A stretch of 35,090 nt of DNA from Actinomycetes bacterium. Lineage in GTDB: Bacteria; Actinomycetota; Acidimicrobiia; Acidimicrobiales; Acidimicrobiaceae. The translations under genes and the position numbers were made by a program. Below the pieces are notes generated by a model, which did not search any database, was not told where the DNA came from, and saw only the letters and a list, made by a program, of their open reading frames with translations. Location of the stretch: the NCBI GenBank assembly GCA_021784785.1, contig JAJYHJ010000173.1:1-35090 (forward strand). Reading direction: 5' to 3'. Numbering within the stretch: position 1 is the stretch's first letter; each line of letters begins with the position of its first letter. Of the stretch, positions 1 to 8,557 are shown piece by piece.

Positions 1-59
1 GGACGTGGAGGGATATCGCACACTACCAAGCACAGCGACCTAAGTAAAGCGTCAACTAC

Positions 60-125
60 CTATACCTGTTTACGCAGGCGTGGGAAGCCCCATCCGTAAG
101 GGCTGGGAGGGTGTCACTATGTGCT
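60..125 (+). mobile_element. Probable right end (RE) / omega-RNA 3' scaffold of an IS200/IS605-type (TnpB) element, element body off the left edge
   Basis: acgcaggcgtgggaagccccatccgtaagggctgggagggtgtcac: short ACGC/GCGT hairpin, then a hairpin with a GTAA tetraloop (ccccatcc-gtaa-gggctggg, one bulge), then gggagggtgtcac, resembling RE sequences of tnpB elements from memory. No TnpB protein visible in the window. Confidence 0.45.
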
Positions 126-852
126 TTCTGGTCCAAGACCAATTCAAATGATGTACGGTATTAATGTGCTCTTGGAAACCTTTCCTTCCGTTATGAAACG
201 TGGAAAGGGATTGCCCGACTTTGGCAAGTTACCAAACTTTTCTGATGCTGCTCAAAGAGTTCTACCAAAGCGTGGATTGTTGGTTGTCTTTGGTGCCTAA
301 TTCCAGTTGGCATTTTTGCATTTGAACTGAGGGATCGTAGTGTCGATCTCCTTGTTCTGCAAGTTGGCGTGCAGATGTCCGAGGGAAGGTTGTCAAACTC
401 TTTACCAGCGTTTACGTTGACGGTGGGAGGCGTGATATCTAAGGCAGTTAGACAAGGTGGCATAATCGTTGACGAAGGTAGAGCGGTGGTTCCTGATCTT
501 TTTATGGAATTGGCCAAGACCGATCTTCACGTGCATATGGGTATTCATAAAGGAGATGTACTGTGATCTTCGAACTAGTGGAATCTGGTCCGAGATGAGC
601 TGTTTAAGGTGGACTCGCCTTTTAAGGCGAAATGGATCTTACCTCATAGCGTTGTATTAACGTGTCGGGTTTCTCTCGTGCGCAGTTTTAAAAAGGATCG
701 ATAACCAATTCCAGTTTCAGGTGATGCAGAGTCGAGGACTATGATTAATCAAGTCTCCCTCTGAAACTCACAGAATCAATTGGTCAGATACTGTTGGTAT
801 CTCATGTTGATATAGCCGTGGTTCTTTGGCTTCTGGGCATCTGTTTAAAGTC

Positions 853-886
853 GAAACACACGACCTGAACGCAAGCCGTGTGTTTC
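853..886 (-). terminator. Possible intrinsic terminator hairpin downstream of the MFS gene
   Basis: Perfect 10-bp inverted repeat gaaacacacg / cgtgtgtttc with 14-nt loop, 32 bp past the MFS stop; no strong U-tract. Confidence 0.4.
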
Positions 887-917
887 AAACGCATCTTTAT
901 GCTTAGCGGACTAAGTA

Positions 918-2351
918 CTATGTGGTTGGTAACGCTGATTTATGAGCCTTATCGATGATTGCCTCAGCTGATGTCATGATTGCCTCTTCGCCTGAAAGGT
1001 CATCAAGGCTCCTGTGACTGGGTTCTGGCAGTAATAGTGTGACTAATATGCCGATAAGAGCCATTCCGAAAGAGAACTCCAATGCTCCAGCGAGTCCAAA
1101 GTCTTTCTTGATAATTGGGAATAGATAGACTCCTAAGAACGCGCCGAACTTGGCTACCCCAGCGGAGATACCGTGTCCGGTGGATCTTGCACTTGTTGGA
1201 TAGACTTCAGCCGATAGTACGAAAGTAGTCTCGTTGGGTCCGAACTCTGCGAAGAAGTAACTTATACCAAAGAGCAATAGGAAGGGAAGTACCATCGTCG
1301 TTACGTTGGGGATTACACCGATTAGGAGGAAAGCAATGCCCATAAAGAAGAACCCTATGAGCTGAAGTCGTTTATGCCCTATGCGATCCATAAGTGTTGC
1401 GCCGAGGTAGTATCCAGGCACCGCGAATATGGTGAAGATTATTAACTGCAGAGCGATTGCCTCTGTGAGTACATGGGCGCCCTGAGTGCCTAGTACGCTT
1501 TTCACGATTAAAGGTGCAGAGACTGAGTTTCCATAGTATGCGTAGTCAAAGACAAACCATGAGCCAGCTGTTCCCAAAAGGTAAAGCAGATACTTTGGGT
1601 TGCTGAGGAACTGTCCGAGGGAGAGTCGGACTTGACGCTCTGAGACTGGTTGGAAACTCAGGTCGCCATCGGAGTAGCTCTTTAGATCTGAAGCCGCTTT
1701 AGTCGAATCACCGTTTACTCGAGCAGTGTAACGAGGAGACTCTGGCATCTTTCGCCGTAGATATATCACGCCTGCAGCGGGTAATGCGCCAAATCCAAGC
1801 ATTATTCTCCATGCGAGGTCTGTGTTGATGTTGGCTGATAGTAAGGTGAGAGCGACTATGTATCCAGTAACGGTTCCAAGACCCTGCATTGCAAAGACTA
1901 GTCCTACGAGCTTGCCTCGACTTTTTGTGTTTGAGTACTCGCTCATCAATACAGCGGACATCGGGTAATCGCCGCCGACTCCAATTCCTAAAATGAATCT
2001 AAAGACTAACAACCAAACAAGAGAGGGAGAAAACGCCGAGGCTAGTGCACCTACGGCCATGAGGCCTGCCTCTAGTCCATATGTTCGCTTTCGCCCTATC
2101 TTGTCTGCAAGTCGTCCGAAGAAGAGCGCTCCAAAGAAGGCTGCTAGCAAAGTGATTGAATTGATTAGTCCAGTCTGTGCAGAACTCAGACCCCACTGTT
2201 TCGCAATTAGCGTCGTTGCTGTTCCGATGATAAATAGGTCGTACGCATCTGTGAAGAATCCCATACCTGCTACGACTATTGAACGACTATGGAAACGACT
2301 TGGAGGCGCTGAATCAAGAGCTTCTGAAACTGTGAGATGTTCTTGAGCCAT
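918..2351 (-). CDS. MFS transporter, phosphate:H+ symporter / sugar transporter-like
   Basis: 477 aa; GMGFFTDAYDLFIIG N-terminal signature, GRLADKIGRKR loop, ~12 TM pattern; SD AAAGGA upstream of ATG. Confidence 0.9.
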   Translation of the reverse strand: MAQEHLTVSEALDSAPPSRFHSRSIVVAGMGFFTDAYDLFIIGTATTLIAKQWGLSSAQTGLINSITLLAAFFGALFFGRLADKIGRKRTYGLEAGLMAVGALASAFSPSLVWLLVFRFILGIGVGGDYPMSAVLMSEYSNTKSRGKLVGLVFAMQGLGTVTGYIVALTLLSANINTDLAWRIMLGFGALPAAGVIYLRRKMPESPRYTARVNGDSTKAASDLKSYSDGDLSFQPVSERQVRLSLGQFLSNPKYLLYLLGTAGSWFVFDYAYYGNSVSAPLIVKSVLGTQGAHVLTEAIALQLIIFTIFAVPGYYLGATLMDRIGHKRLQLIGFFFMGIAFLLIGVIPNVTTMVLPFLLLFGISYFFAEFGPNETTFVLSAEVYPTSARSTGHGISAGVAKFGAFLGVYLFPIIKKDFGLAGALEFSFGMALIGILVTLLLPEPSHRSLDDLSGEEAIMTSAEAIIDKAHKSALPTT

Positions 2352-2390
2352 CGTTTTCCTTTCATAGTGTCGTCTCTATGACGACTACTG

Positions 2391-2424
2391 GTAGATGTTC
2401 TGAACAAATATTCAGAACATCTAC
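2391..2424. promoter_or_regulatory. Perfect inverted repeat, candidate operator or leader hairpin for the MFS gene
   Basis: gtagatgttctgaa-caaata-ttcagaacatctac: 14-bp perfect arms, 6-nt spacer, 40-73 nt upstream of the MFS start codon. Confidence 0.6.
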
Positions 2425-2865
2425 ATGATGTAACGGTGATATGACGTGATATAGAAATAGAGATTAATGGCAGACAAAGTAAGAGTAAATAGTTGGTTAA
2501 CTGCCGTTTCAGAGAATTTGCACGGCTGCCCATTTGTTCGAGATAGTGACTTCATCGAAGGGCGCACACCATGTCGACCGTTCAACTGTACAGAGACCGA
2601 GGCTAGGTATGCGTGCGGTTTTAGCTTTGCGATTCCGATAGGGTAAATCTGCTTTCACCAATGATCAAGGACAGCGGTGGTCGAGGTACTAGATCCAAGG
2701 AACTCTACCTGATTAACGATAACGATGCGTTCTTAGTTGATTTTGGGAAGACATCTAACTTTCTGATGGCTTCTAGCGGATGATTTATCGTAGATCGTAT
2801 CATCAGACGACCTGTCGAGCTTGATCCACTCTATCTATATTAAAGACGATCCCTTGCGTGATCTA

Positions 2866-2900
2866 CGCCCTTAGGGCGGGAAGTTGGGCTTGAGGATGTC
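2866..2900 (+). repeat. Degenerate IS605-RE-like sequence
   Basis: acgcccttagggcgggaagttgggcttgaggatgtc; CGCCC-TTA-GGGCG hairpin followed by GGAAG...GAGGATGTC, parallel to the 72-125 sequence. Confidence 0.3.
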
Positions 2901-3079
2901 TTTTTTGTGCTTTGGGGCGAGACGGAATCGAATCTTCACTTCTAGCTTAGAATCTTGTGGTCGCGTTGTTTTAATGTACTGGTTGACGATCTGCTTTGGT
3001 ATATGAGATGGTTTCTACAAAGCCTTCAATGCTTCCAAATGACAAGGAATAGCTAGAGGTTCTGTAGTCTGGTACTGTT

Positions 3080-4156
3080 GTGAAAGTAGCAGAGGTTAGT
3101 CCCTATAGCATGAGTATCCCAGGCGGTGTACAGGGACAAGTACTGGCTTTGGCGCGCTCCATGAGGAACCTAGGTCATGACGTCGACGTAATTGCGCCTT
3201 GTGATGAGCTAACGATGGTGGAAGAGGTGCTATCTGTCGGTGGATCGCACAACTGGTGGGCGAACGGTTCGGTAGCTCCTATCTCCCTAGGTCCACAGAT
3301 GTGGCTTTCTCTCAGATCCATGCTTCACGCTAACTCCTATGACATCGTTCACCTCCATGAACCTCTAACGCCATTTGTAGGCGTCGCTACCGTGATGTTT
3401 TCGCCCGTTCCTACGGTAGGCACATTCCATAGATCAGGTGCATCGGCAATATATCGTGCTTACGGGCGGTCTCTTGGTGGTCTAGCAAGACGACTCTCAC
3501 TCCGATTTGCCGTTTCTGAAGAGGCGAGACGAACTGCTCAGTCTGTAAGCGGTGTTGACTCCATGATTGTGGGTAATGGCGTTGATCTCTCGCGCTTCTC
3601 CGTAGTTGCACCTTGGCCCAAAGACAGCTTTGTTGTAATGTTCATAGGCCGTCACGAACCTCGAAAAGGCCTCGAAGTTCTTTTGGAAGCTTTTACATTT
3701 GTGGATAATCCCGACGTTGAACTGTGGGTCGCGGGCGATGGACCCGAAAGTCTCAAACTTCACTCAAGGTTTCGCCAAGACACGAGAGTAAGGTGGTTAG
3801 GACGGGTATCAGAGGCAGAGGCGGCGGCTCGCATGCTGGCGGCAGATGTAGTTGTGGCTCCGTCACTTTACGGAGAGTCCTTCGGCGTAGTCTTGCTTGA
3901 GGCGATGGCTTGTTCAAGCGCCGTTTTAGCCTCAGATATCGATGGTTACAAGGCTCTTATACAAGACGGCGTTGACGGGGAACTTGTGTCCCCCGGTGAT
4001 CCATCGAAACTAGCGAAGGCCATTGTCGAACTGATGAATTCACCTGATAAAGTTGATTATCTCGCTTCGAACGGTCTGAAAAAGGCAGCGCTATTCTCTA
4101 TGGATGTGTTGGCTAAGACATATTTGGATCTATTCACAGAGGAACTGTCTCGTTGA
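3080..4156 (+). CDS. Glycosyltransferase family 4, phosphatidylinositol mannosyltransferase PimA-like
   Basis: 358 aa; PGGVQGQVLALARSMRNLGHDVDVIAP, GRHEPRKGLEVLLEAF, PSLYGESFGVVLLEAMA motifs; GTG start. Confidence 0.85.
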   Translation: MKVAEVSPYSMSIPGGVQGQVLALARSMRNLGHDVDVIAPCDELTMVEEVLSVGGSHNWWANGSVAPISLGPQMWLSLRSMLHANSYDIVHLHEPLTPFVGVATVMFSPVPTVGTFHRSGASAIYRAYGRSLGGLARRLSLRFAVSEEARRTAQSVSGVDSMIVGNGVDLSRFSVVAPWPKDSFVVMFIGRHEPRKGLEVLLEAFTFVDNPDVELWVAGDGPESLKLHSRFRQDTRVRWLGRVSEAEAAARMLAADVVVAPSLYGESFGVVLLEAMACSSAVLASDIDGYKALIQDGVDGELVSPGDPSKLAKAIVELMNSPDKVDYLASNGLKKAALFSMDVLAKTYLDLFTEELSR

Positions 4157-4173
4157 ATTACTAGTCTGTACTC

Positions 4174-4995
4174 GTGTTTGACGCATCTGACAGGACGACT
4201 ATTTGGGGAGGTGCCTCCCTATATCAAGTTTGGCACAAACGTCTACAAGTTCTTGTTTCGTATACGATTGTGGCAGTCGCGATATCGCTAATAGCGTGGG
4301 TTATACTTCTGGCACTTTCTGCGATAGTAGGTTTTCCTGGAGGCGTGATCGGAAGTGTGCCTATATCGGTGTTAATTGGTGCATTAGTTTCGTTATTGAT
4401 GCTCATCTTCTCTAAGTGGAGTTCAACGGTCGGAATTTCGATCGGGCCGCTCGCTGATAAGAAAGCTGAAGCCAAGGTAAAGACGGTACTGGAGTCGATC
4501 TGTACGCAGGTCGGCGTCGCCATGCCTGATATAGGACAGATAGATGGAGCTGCAATCGAGGTCGCCTCCTTTGCGAGACCGCGCAAACATTTGATAGTAC
4601 TATCCAATGGCGCAATCTCGGCACTATCTACTTTGGAGCTTGAGGCCGTTCTGGCCCGCGAGATTGCGAAGGTTCGCTCAGGGCTTTCCAATTATGATGC
4701 TTATCTCTTGGTTCCGCGAAAGCTTCTTGCACTAATCACGCTTGGTGCCTATCCAGAGTCTGTCACGCTTCCAATTGCACAAGAAACGATGCTAGTTGAC
4801 CTTGCTTCACTTGCAATAACGAGATTTCCGCCCGCGCTGATCTCGGTTTTGAGGAAATTTAGAGATGAAGGGACATTTTTCGAACTGAAAGGTGCCTCGG
4901 CTAAGGGGTCAAGCTGGTTGTGTGTAAATCCTCCAGTCATTTCAGGATCAAAAACATTACTCGAAGATCGAATAGCTCAGTTGGAGGAGTGGTAG
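4174..4995 (+). CDS. M48/HtpX-like membrane protein with degenerate zinc-protease motif (pseudo-peptidase)
   Basis: Two N-terminal TM segments; LSTLELEAVLAREIAKVRSG aligns by eye to the M48 LsxdELeAVLAHELaHvrnrD motif. Confidence 0.65.
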   Translation: MFDASDRTTIWGGASLYQVWHKRLQVLVSYTIVAVAISLIAWVILLALSAIVGFPGGVIGSVPISVLIGALVSLLMLIFSKWSSTVGISIGPLADKKAEAKVKTVLESICTQVGVAMPDIGQIDGAAIEVASFARPRKHLIVLSNGAISALSTLELEAVLAREIAKVRSGLSNYDAYLLVPRKLLALITLGAYPESVTLPIAQETMLVDLASLAITRFPPALISVLRKFRDEGTFFELKGASAKGSSWLCVNPPVISGSKTLLEDRIAQLEEW

Positions 4996-5145
4996 AAGGC
5001 CTTGTGCCGGTGGCGCGGGCATTGATCCAAGCAGTCAAGAAGGACTTTGCATGGGCTCATAACCTATTCCTGTAAGCGCAAATCGCATATTGCATTTGTT
5101 ATTTCGATTAGGGACTAAAATTGATGCAAGAACACGATTTAGGAA

Positions 5146-6045
5146 GTGATGAATTTGTCAAAAGAACGCCCAGAGTTTGCAACCACTAGAGTCAAGCGGG
5201 GATTAGCCGAGATGCTAAGAGGCGGCGTCATTATGGACGTTGTCAATGCGGAGCAGGCCAAAATCGCGGAGGATGCGGGGGCAGTCGCGGTTATGGCTCT
5301 TGAAAGGGTTCCAGCCGATATTCGGCGGGACGGTGGAGTCGCAAGGATGAGCGATCCTGCTTTGATCGTGGAGATTCAAGAAGCGGTAACGATCCCAGTT
5401 ATGGCCAAGGCGCGCATCGGTCACTTCGCAGAAGCCCAGATACTCGAACATCTGCAGGTCGACTACATAGATGAGTCAGAGGTTCTTACGCCGGCGGACT
5501 ACGCTCATCATATCGATAAGTGGGCTTTTGAGATTCCCTTTGTCTGTGGCGCGACCAACTTGGGAGAGGCTTTGAGGCGCATATCTGAAGGGGCCGCTTT
5601 GATCCGCTCCAAAGGTGAGGCCGGTACTGGTGATGTTAGTGAAGCGGTTACTCATCTGAGATCAATAGCTGGGGATATTAGGAAGATAACGCAAGCTGAC
5701 GACTCTGAGGTTTACGGTTGGGCTAAAGAACTAAGAGCTCCAATCGACTTAGTTTTGGAGATTCGTCAAAGTGGGAAACTCCCCGTACCTTTGTTTTGCG
5801 CCGGAGGGTTGGCCACTCCTGCGGACGCTTCTTTGGTGATGCAACTTGGTGCCGAAGCTGTGTTTGTAGGCTCTGGGATCTTCAAAAGCAATGATCCCGC
5901 AAAACGGGCTCGTGCTATCGTGGAGGCTACGACGCACTTTAGAGATGCATCGATAGTTGCAAAAGTCTCCAAGAACTTAGGCCCCGCTATGGTTGGAATA
6001 GAGATGGACAAAGTAGATCTGCATCTAGCTGAGCGAGGCTGGTAG
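5146..6045 (+). CDS. pdxS: Pyridoxal 5'-phosphate synthase lyase subunit PdxS
   Basis: 299 aa; [40 protein letters not shown]...GGVARMSDP, very highly conserved. Confidence 0.98.
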   Translation: MMNLSKERPEFATTRVKRGLAEMLRGGVIMDVVNAEQAKIAEDAGAVAVMALERVPADIRRDGGVARMSDPALIVEIQEAVTIPVMAKARIGHFAEAQILEHLQVDYIDESEVLTPADYAHHIDKWAFEIPFVCGATNLGEALRRISEGAALIRSKGEAGTGDVSEAVTHLRSIAGDIRKITQADDSEVYGWAKELRAPIDLVLEIRQSGKLPVPLFCAGGLATPADASLVMQLGAEAVFVGSGIFKSNDPAKRARAIVEATTHFRDASIVAKVSKNLGPAMVGIEMDKVDLHLAERGW

Positions 6046-6048
6046 CTC

Positions 6049-6648
6049 TTGTATATTGGAGTCCTAGCTCTCCAGGGAGACTTTTTAGAACACGCCGAAA
6101 TGCTTGAGCGCATTGGCGTGCGCGCTAAGTTGGTTACGTCGCCTAGAGACTTAGACTCGATTGAGGGATTGATCCTTCCTGGTGGAGAGTCCACAACAAT
6201 ATCTAAGCTTCTTGACTCCTCTCATCTTGGAGAGTTTATAAAGGCGCGCCAGGATCTTCCCATCTTTGGAACGTGTGCGGGGCTCATACTACTCGCGCGA
6301 TCCATCACCGATGGAAGAGCCGATCAGATGAGTTTTGGATACTTGGATATCGAGGTGAGAAGGAACGGTTTCGGGAGACAGATTCGTTCTTTCGAATCTG
6401 ATCTTGATATCTTGGGGTTATCACCCACCCCTATGAAAGCGGTCTTCATTAGGGCTCCTGTTATAGAAAAAGTCGGCGCTGAAGTGACAGTGATGGCTTC
6501 TGTGTTGTATAACTTCGAAGGTCGTGATGCGAGGGTTCCAGTTGTAGTACGGCAAGGTCGATACTTAGGATCAGCGTTCCATCCTGAACTGACCTCCGAT
6601 ACTCGTTTACACGAGTACTTTCTGCAAAGTGTTGTAAGGTCACGGTAG
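6049..6648 (+). CDS. pdxT: Pyridoxal 5'-phosphate synthase glutaminase subunit PdxT
   Basis: IGVLALQGDFLEH, GGESTT, FGTCAGLILLA, FHPELT; TTG start directly after pdxS. Confidence 0.97.
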   Translation: MYIGVLALQGDFLEHAEMLERIGVRAKLVTSPRDLDSIEGLILPGGESTTISKLLDSSHLGEFIKARQDLPIFGTCAGLILLARSITDGRADQMSFGYLDIEVRRNGFGRQIRSFESDLDILGLSPTPMKAVFIRAPVIEKVGAEVTVMASVLYNFEGRDARVPVVVRQGRYLGSAFHPELTSDTRLHEYFLQSVVRSR

Positions 6649-6689
6649 TTATACCTGTGACGTGAGTTACGTGGATTGGTAGTGCATAT

Positions 6690-7439
6690 ATGTCAGGTCA
6701 TTCAAAGTGGGCAACGATAAAGCACAAAAAAGGAGCTCAAGACAAAGCTCGAGGAAAGTTGTTTGCCAAGCTTATTCGACAGATAGAAGTAGCGGCTAGG
6801 GAAGGTGGTGGTGACCTCAATGCCAACGCAACCCTACGCACCATGTTTCAAAAAGCGCGGGACGCTTCGGTCCCTATCGATACGATCAATAGAGCTATTA
6901 AACGTGGTACTGGCGAACTAGAAGGCGTGCGTTATGAAGCGGTTAGCTATGAAGGATATGCACCAAATGGCGTAGCTGTGATCGTCGAGTGTTTAACTGA
7001 TAACCGTAATCGGACGAGCGCGGACGTAAGATCTGCGTTTTCTAAAAACGGAGGATCGATCGCGGAACCCGGCGCAGTTGCATGGCAGTTCTCTCGGAAA
7101 GGCATAATAACTATGTCTAAGAAGTACGAAGAGGACGATTTGACGATGGTTGCGTTGTCGAGCGGAGCTGACGACGTGGTTGACCAGGGAGACGAGTGGG
7201 AGATCGTTTGCTCCCCAACTGATCTTGCTGCGGTGAGAGGTGCATTTGAAGACGCTGGTATGGAGTGTAAGTCAAGTGAGTTGATTCTCCAGTCAGCCAA
7301 CTCAGTGCCCATTGACTCAGAGATCGAGGCACGAAAGATCTTGAAACTTATCGATGCTCTGGATGATCTTGATGATGTTCAAAATGTCTACTCTAATGTT
7401 GATATTTCAGACTCTGTCCTGGAACTTTTAGAGAATTAA
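6690..7439 (+). CDS. YebC/PmpR family transcriptional regulator / translation factor
   Basis: MSGHSKWATIKHKKGAQDKARGKLFAKL signature. Confidence 0.97.
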   Translation: MSGHSKWATIKHKKGAQDKARGKLFAKLIRQIEVAAREGGGDLNANATLRTMFQKARDASVPIDTINRAIKRGTGELEGVRYEAVSYEGYAPNGVAVIVECLTDNRNRTSADVRSAFSKNGGSIAEPGAVAWQFSRKGIITMSKKYEEDDLTMVALSSGADDVVDQGDEWEIVCSPTDLAAVRGAFEDAGMECKSSELILQSANSVPIDSEIEARKILKLIDALDDLDDVQNVYSNVDISDSVLELLEN

Positions 7440-7898
7440 ATGGCAGCAGAGGTAGGCGAATTAGCACCTAACTTTTCACTGGGAGGAACCGGTGGGAAGA
7501 CCTATATACTAAGCGATTACTTGGGTTCAACGCTTATTCTCGCGTTTTATCCAGAGGATTTTTCCCCGATTTGTACAACACAGCTGAACGCTTACTCAAG
7601 GTCAGCTTCCGATTTTACACAACTCAACACGACGGTATTGGGAATCTCACCGCAGTCAAGTGAATCTCACGATGCGTTTGCGGAACGCGTAGGAATAACA
7701 ATCCCACTCTTGGCCGATACAGATAAAGGCGTTGGCCAATCTTACGGAGTCCTTGGCCCTCTAGGGTTTTACCGCAGGTCTGTATTTGTGATAGACGGAG
7801 ACGGAGTCATCCGATACGCTCATCGCACGCGAGCCGGGTTAACGTATCGATCATCTGGAGAGTTGTTAGAGGTAGTTAGATCACTCTCGGTTAGTTAG
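7440..7898 (+). CDS. Peroxiredoxin (AhpC/TSA; Bcp/AhpE-like)
   Basis: 152 aa; AFYPEDFSPICTTQL peroxidatic Cys context; start immediately abuts yebC stop (taaatg). Confidence 0.9.
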   Translation: MAAEVGELAPNFSLGGTGGKTYILSDYLGSTLILAFYPEDFSPICTTQLNAYSRSASDFTQLNTTVLGISPQSSESHDAFAERVGITIPLLADTDKGVGQSYGVLGPLGFYRRSVFVIDGDGVIRYAHRTRAGLTYRSSGELLEVVRSLSVS

Positions 7899-8059
7899 CG
7901 GGTTATGGTCTTTGCATACTTTAGTTCGTAGTTGCTTGTAATATTGGTTCCGCTATAGAGGATGCCACGGGTTCTTGGACCTGTACAGCATGGCGACTAT
8001 GAGCTTTGGAAGTTGGTGCAGTGCGTAATGGTGCGCTGCGATAGGCTATTTTAGAACAT

Positions 8060-8557
8060 ATGTATGTACTCGGAGTGGACCCAGGTGTAGCGCGGTGTGG
8101 ATATGCGATTCTTAGCCGTTCCAGTCGCGCCATTGAGGTGCAAGAGGCGGGAGTGATACGCACTCATAAAGATACTCCGCTACCCTCAAGGCTGCTTCAA
8201 ATCTTTGATACGCTGAAAAGTATTATTGCGAGCCAATCTATTGATGTGGTAGTTGTGGAGCGCGTAGTGTTCAAGACAAATGCTAAATCTGCGATGGCTG
8301 TGGGACAGTCTTTGGGAGCGGCGTTTATGGCAGCTCAGAGCGCGTCTCTACCGATTGCCCAGGTTTCTTCAAATGAGATGAAGCTGTCGTTGGTTGGCGA
8401 CGGTGCTGCTGACAAATGGCAGTTGCAAAGTATGGTTCAGAGACTTCTCGGAATGACTCAACCAATAAGTCCGCCAGATGTCGTTGATGCCATAGGTCTG
8501 GCATTTTGTTTCTTGAGTGCTTCTGAACCTGTGAGGCAAAGGTGGAGAGTGTCGTGA
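8060..8557 (+). CDS. ruvC: Crossover junction endodeoxyribonuclease RuvC
   Basis: VLGVDPGVARCGYA, VVVERVVFKTNAKSAMAVGQ, PPDVVDAIGLAF. Confidence 0.95.
   Translation: MYVLGVDPGVARCGYAILSRSSRAIEVQEAGVIRTHKDTPLPSRLLQIFDTLKSIIASQSIDVVVVERVVFKTNAKSAMAVGQSLGAAFMAAQSASLPIAQVSSNEMKLSLVGDGAADKWQLQSMVQRLLGMTQPISPPDVVDAIGLAFCFLSASEPVRQRWRVS

Noticed and set aside
1993-2346. 117-aa plus-strand ORF
   Set aside because: Antisense to the MFS gene, biased composition.
4224-4691. 155-aa minus-strand ORF
   Set aside because: Antisense to the intact M48-like gene; low-complexity Ser/Ala/Ile composition typical of shadow ORFs.
5766-6194. 142-aa minus-strand ORF
   Set aside because: Antisense to pdxS/pdxT, which are unambiguous.
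7962-8054. 30-codon ORF MPRVLGPVQHGDYELWKLVQCVMVRCDRLF upstream of ruvC
   Set aside because: SD-like AGAGG is too close to the ATG and no overlap with the ruvC start; open frames of this size arise by chance.
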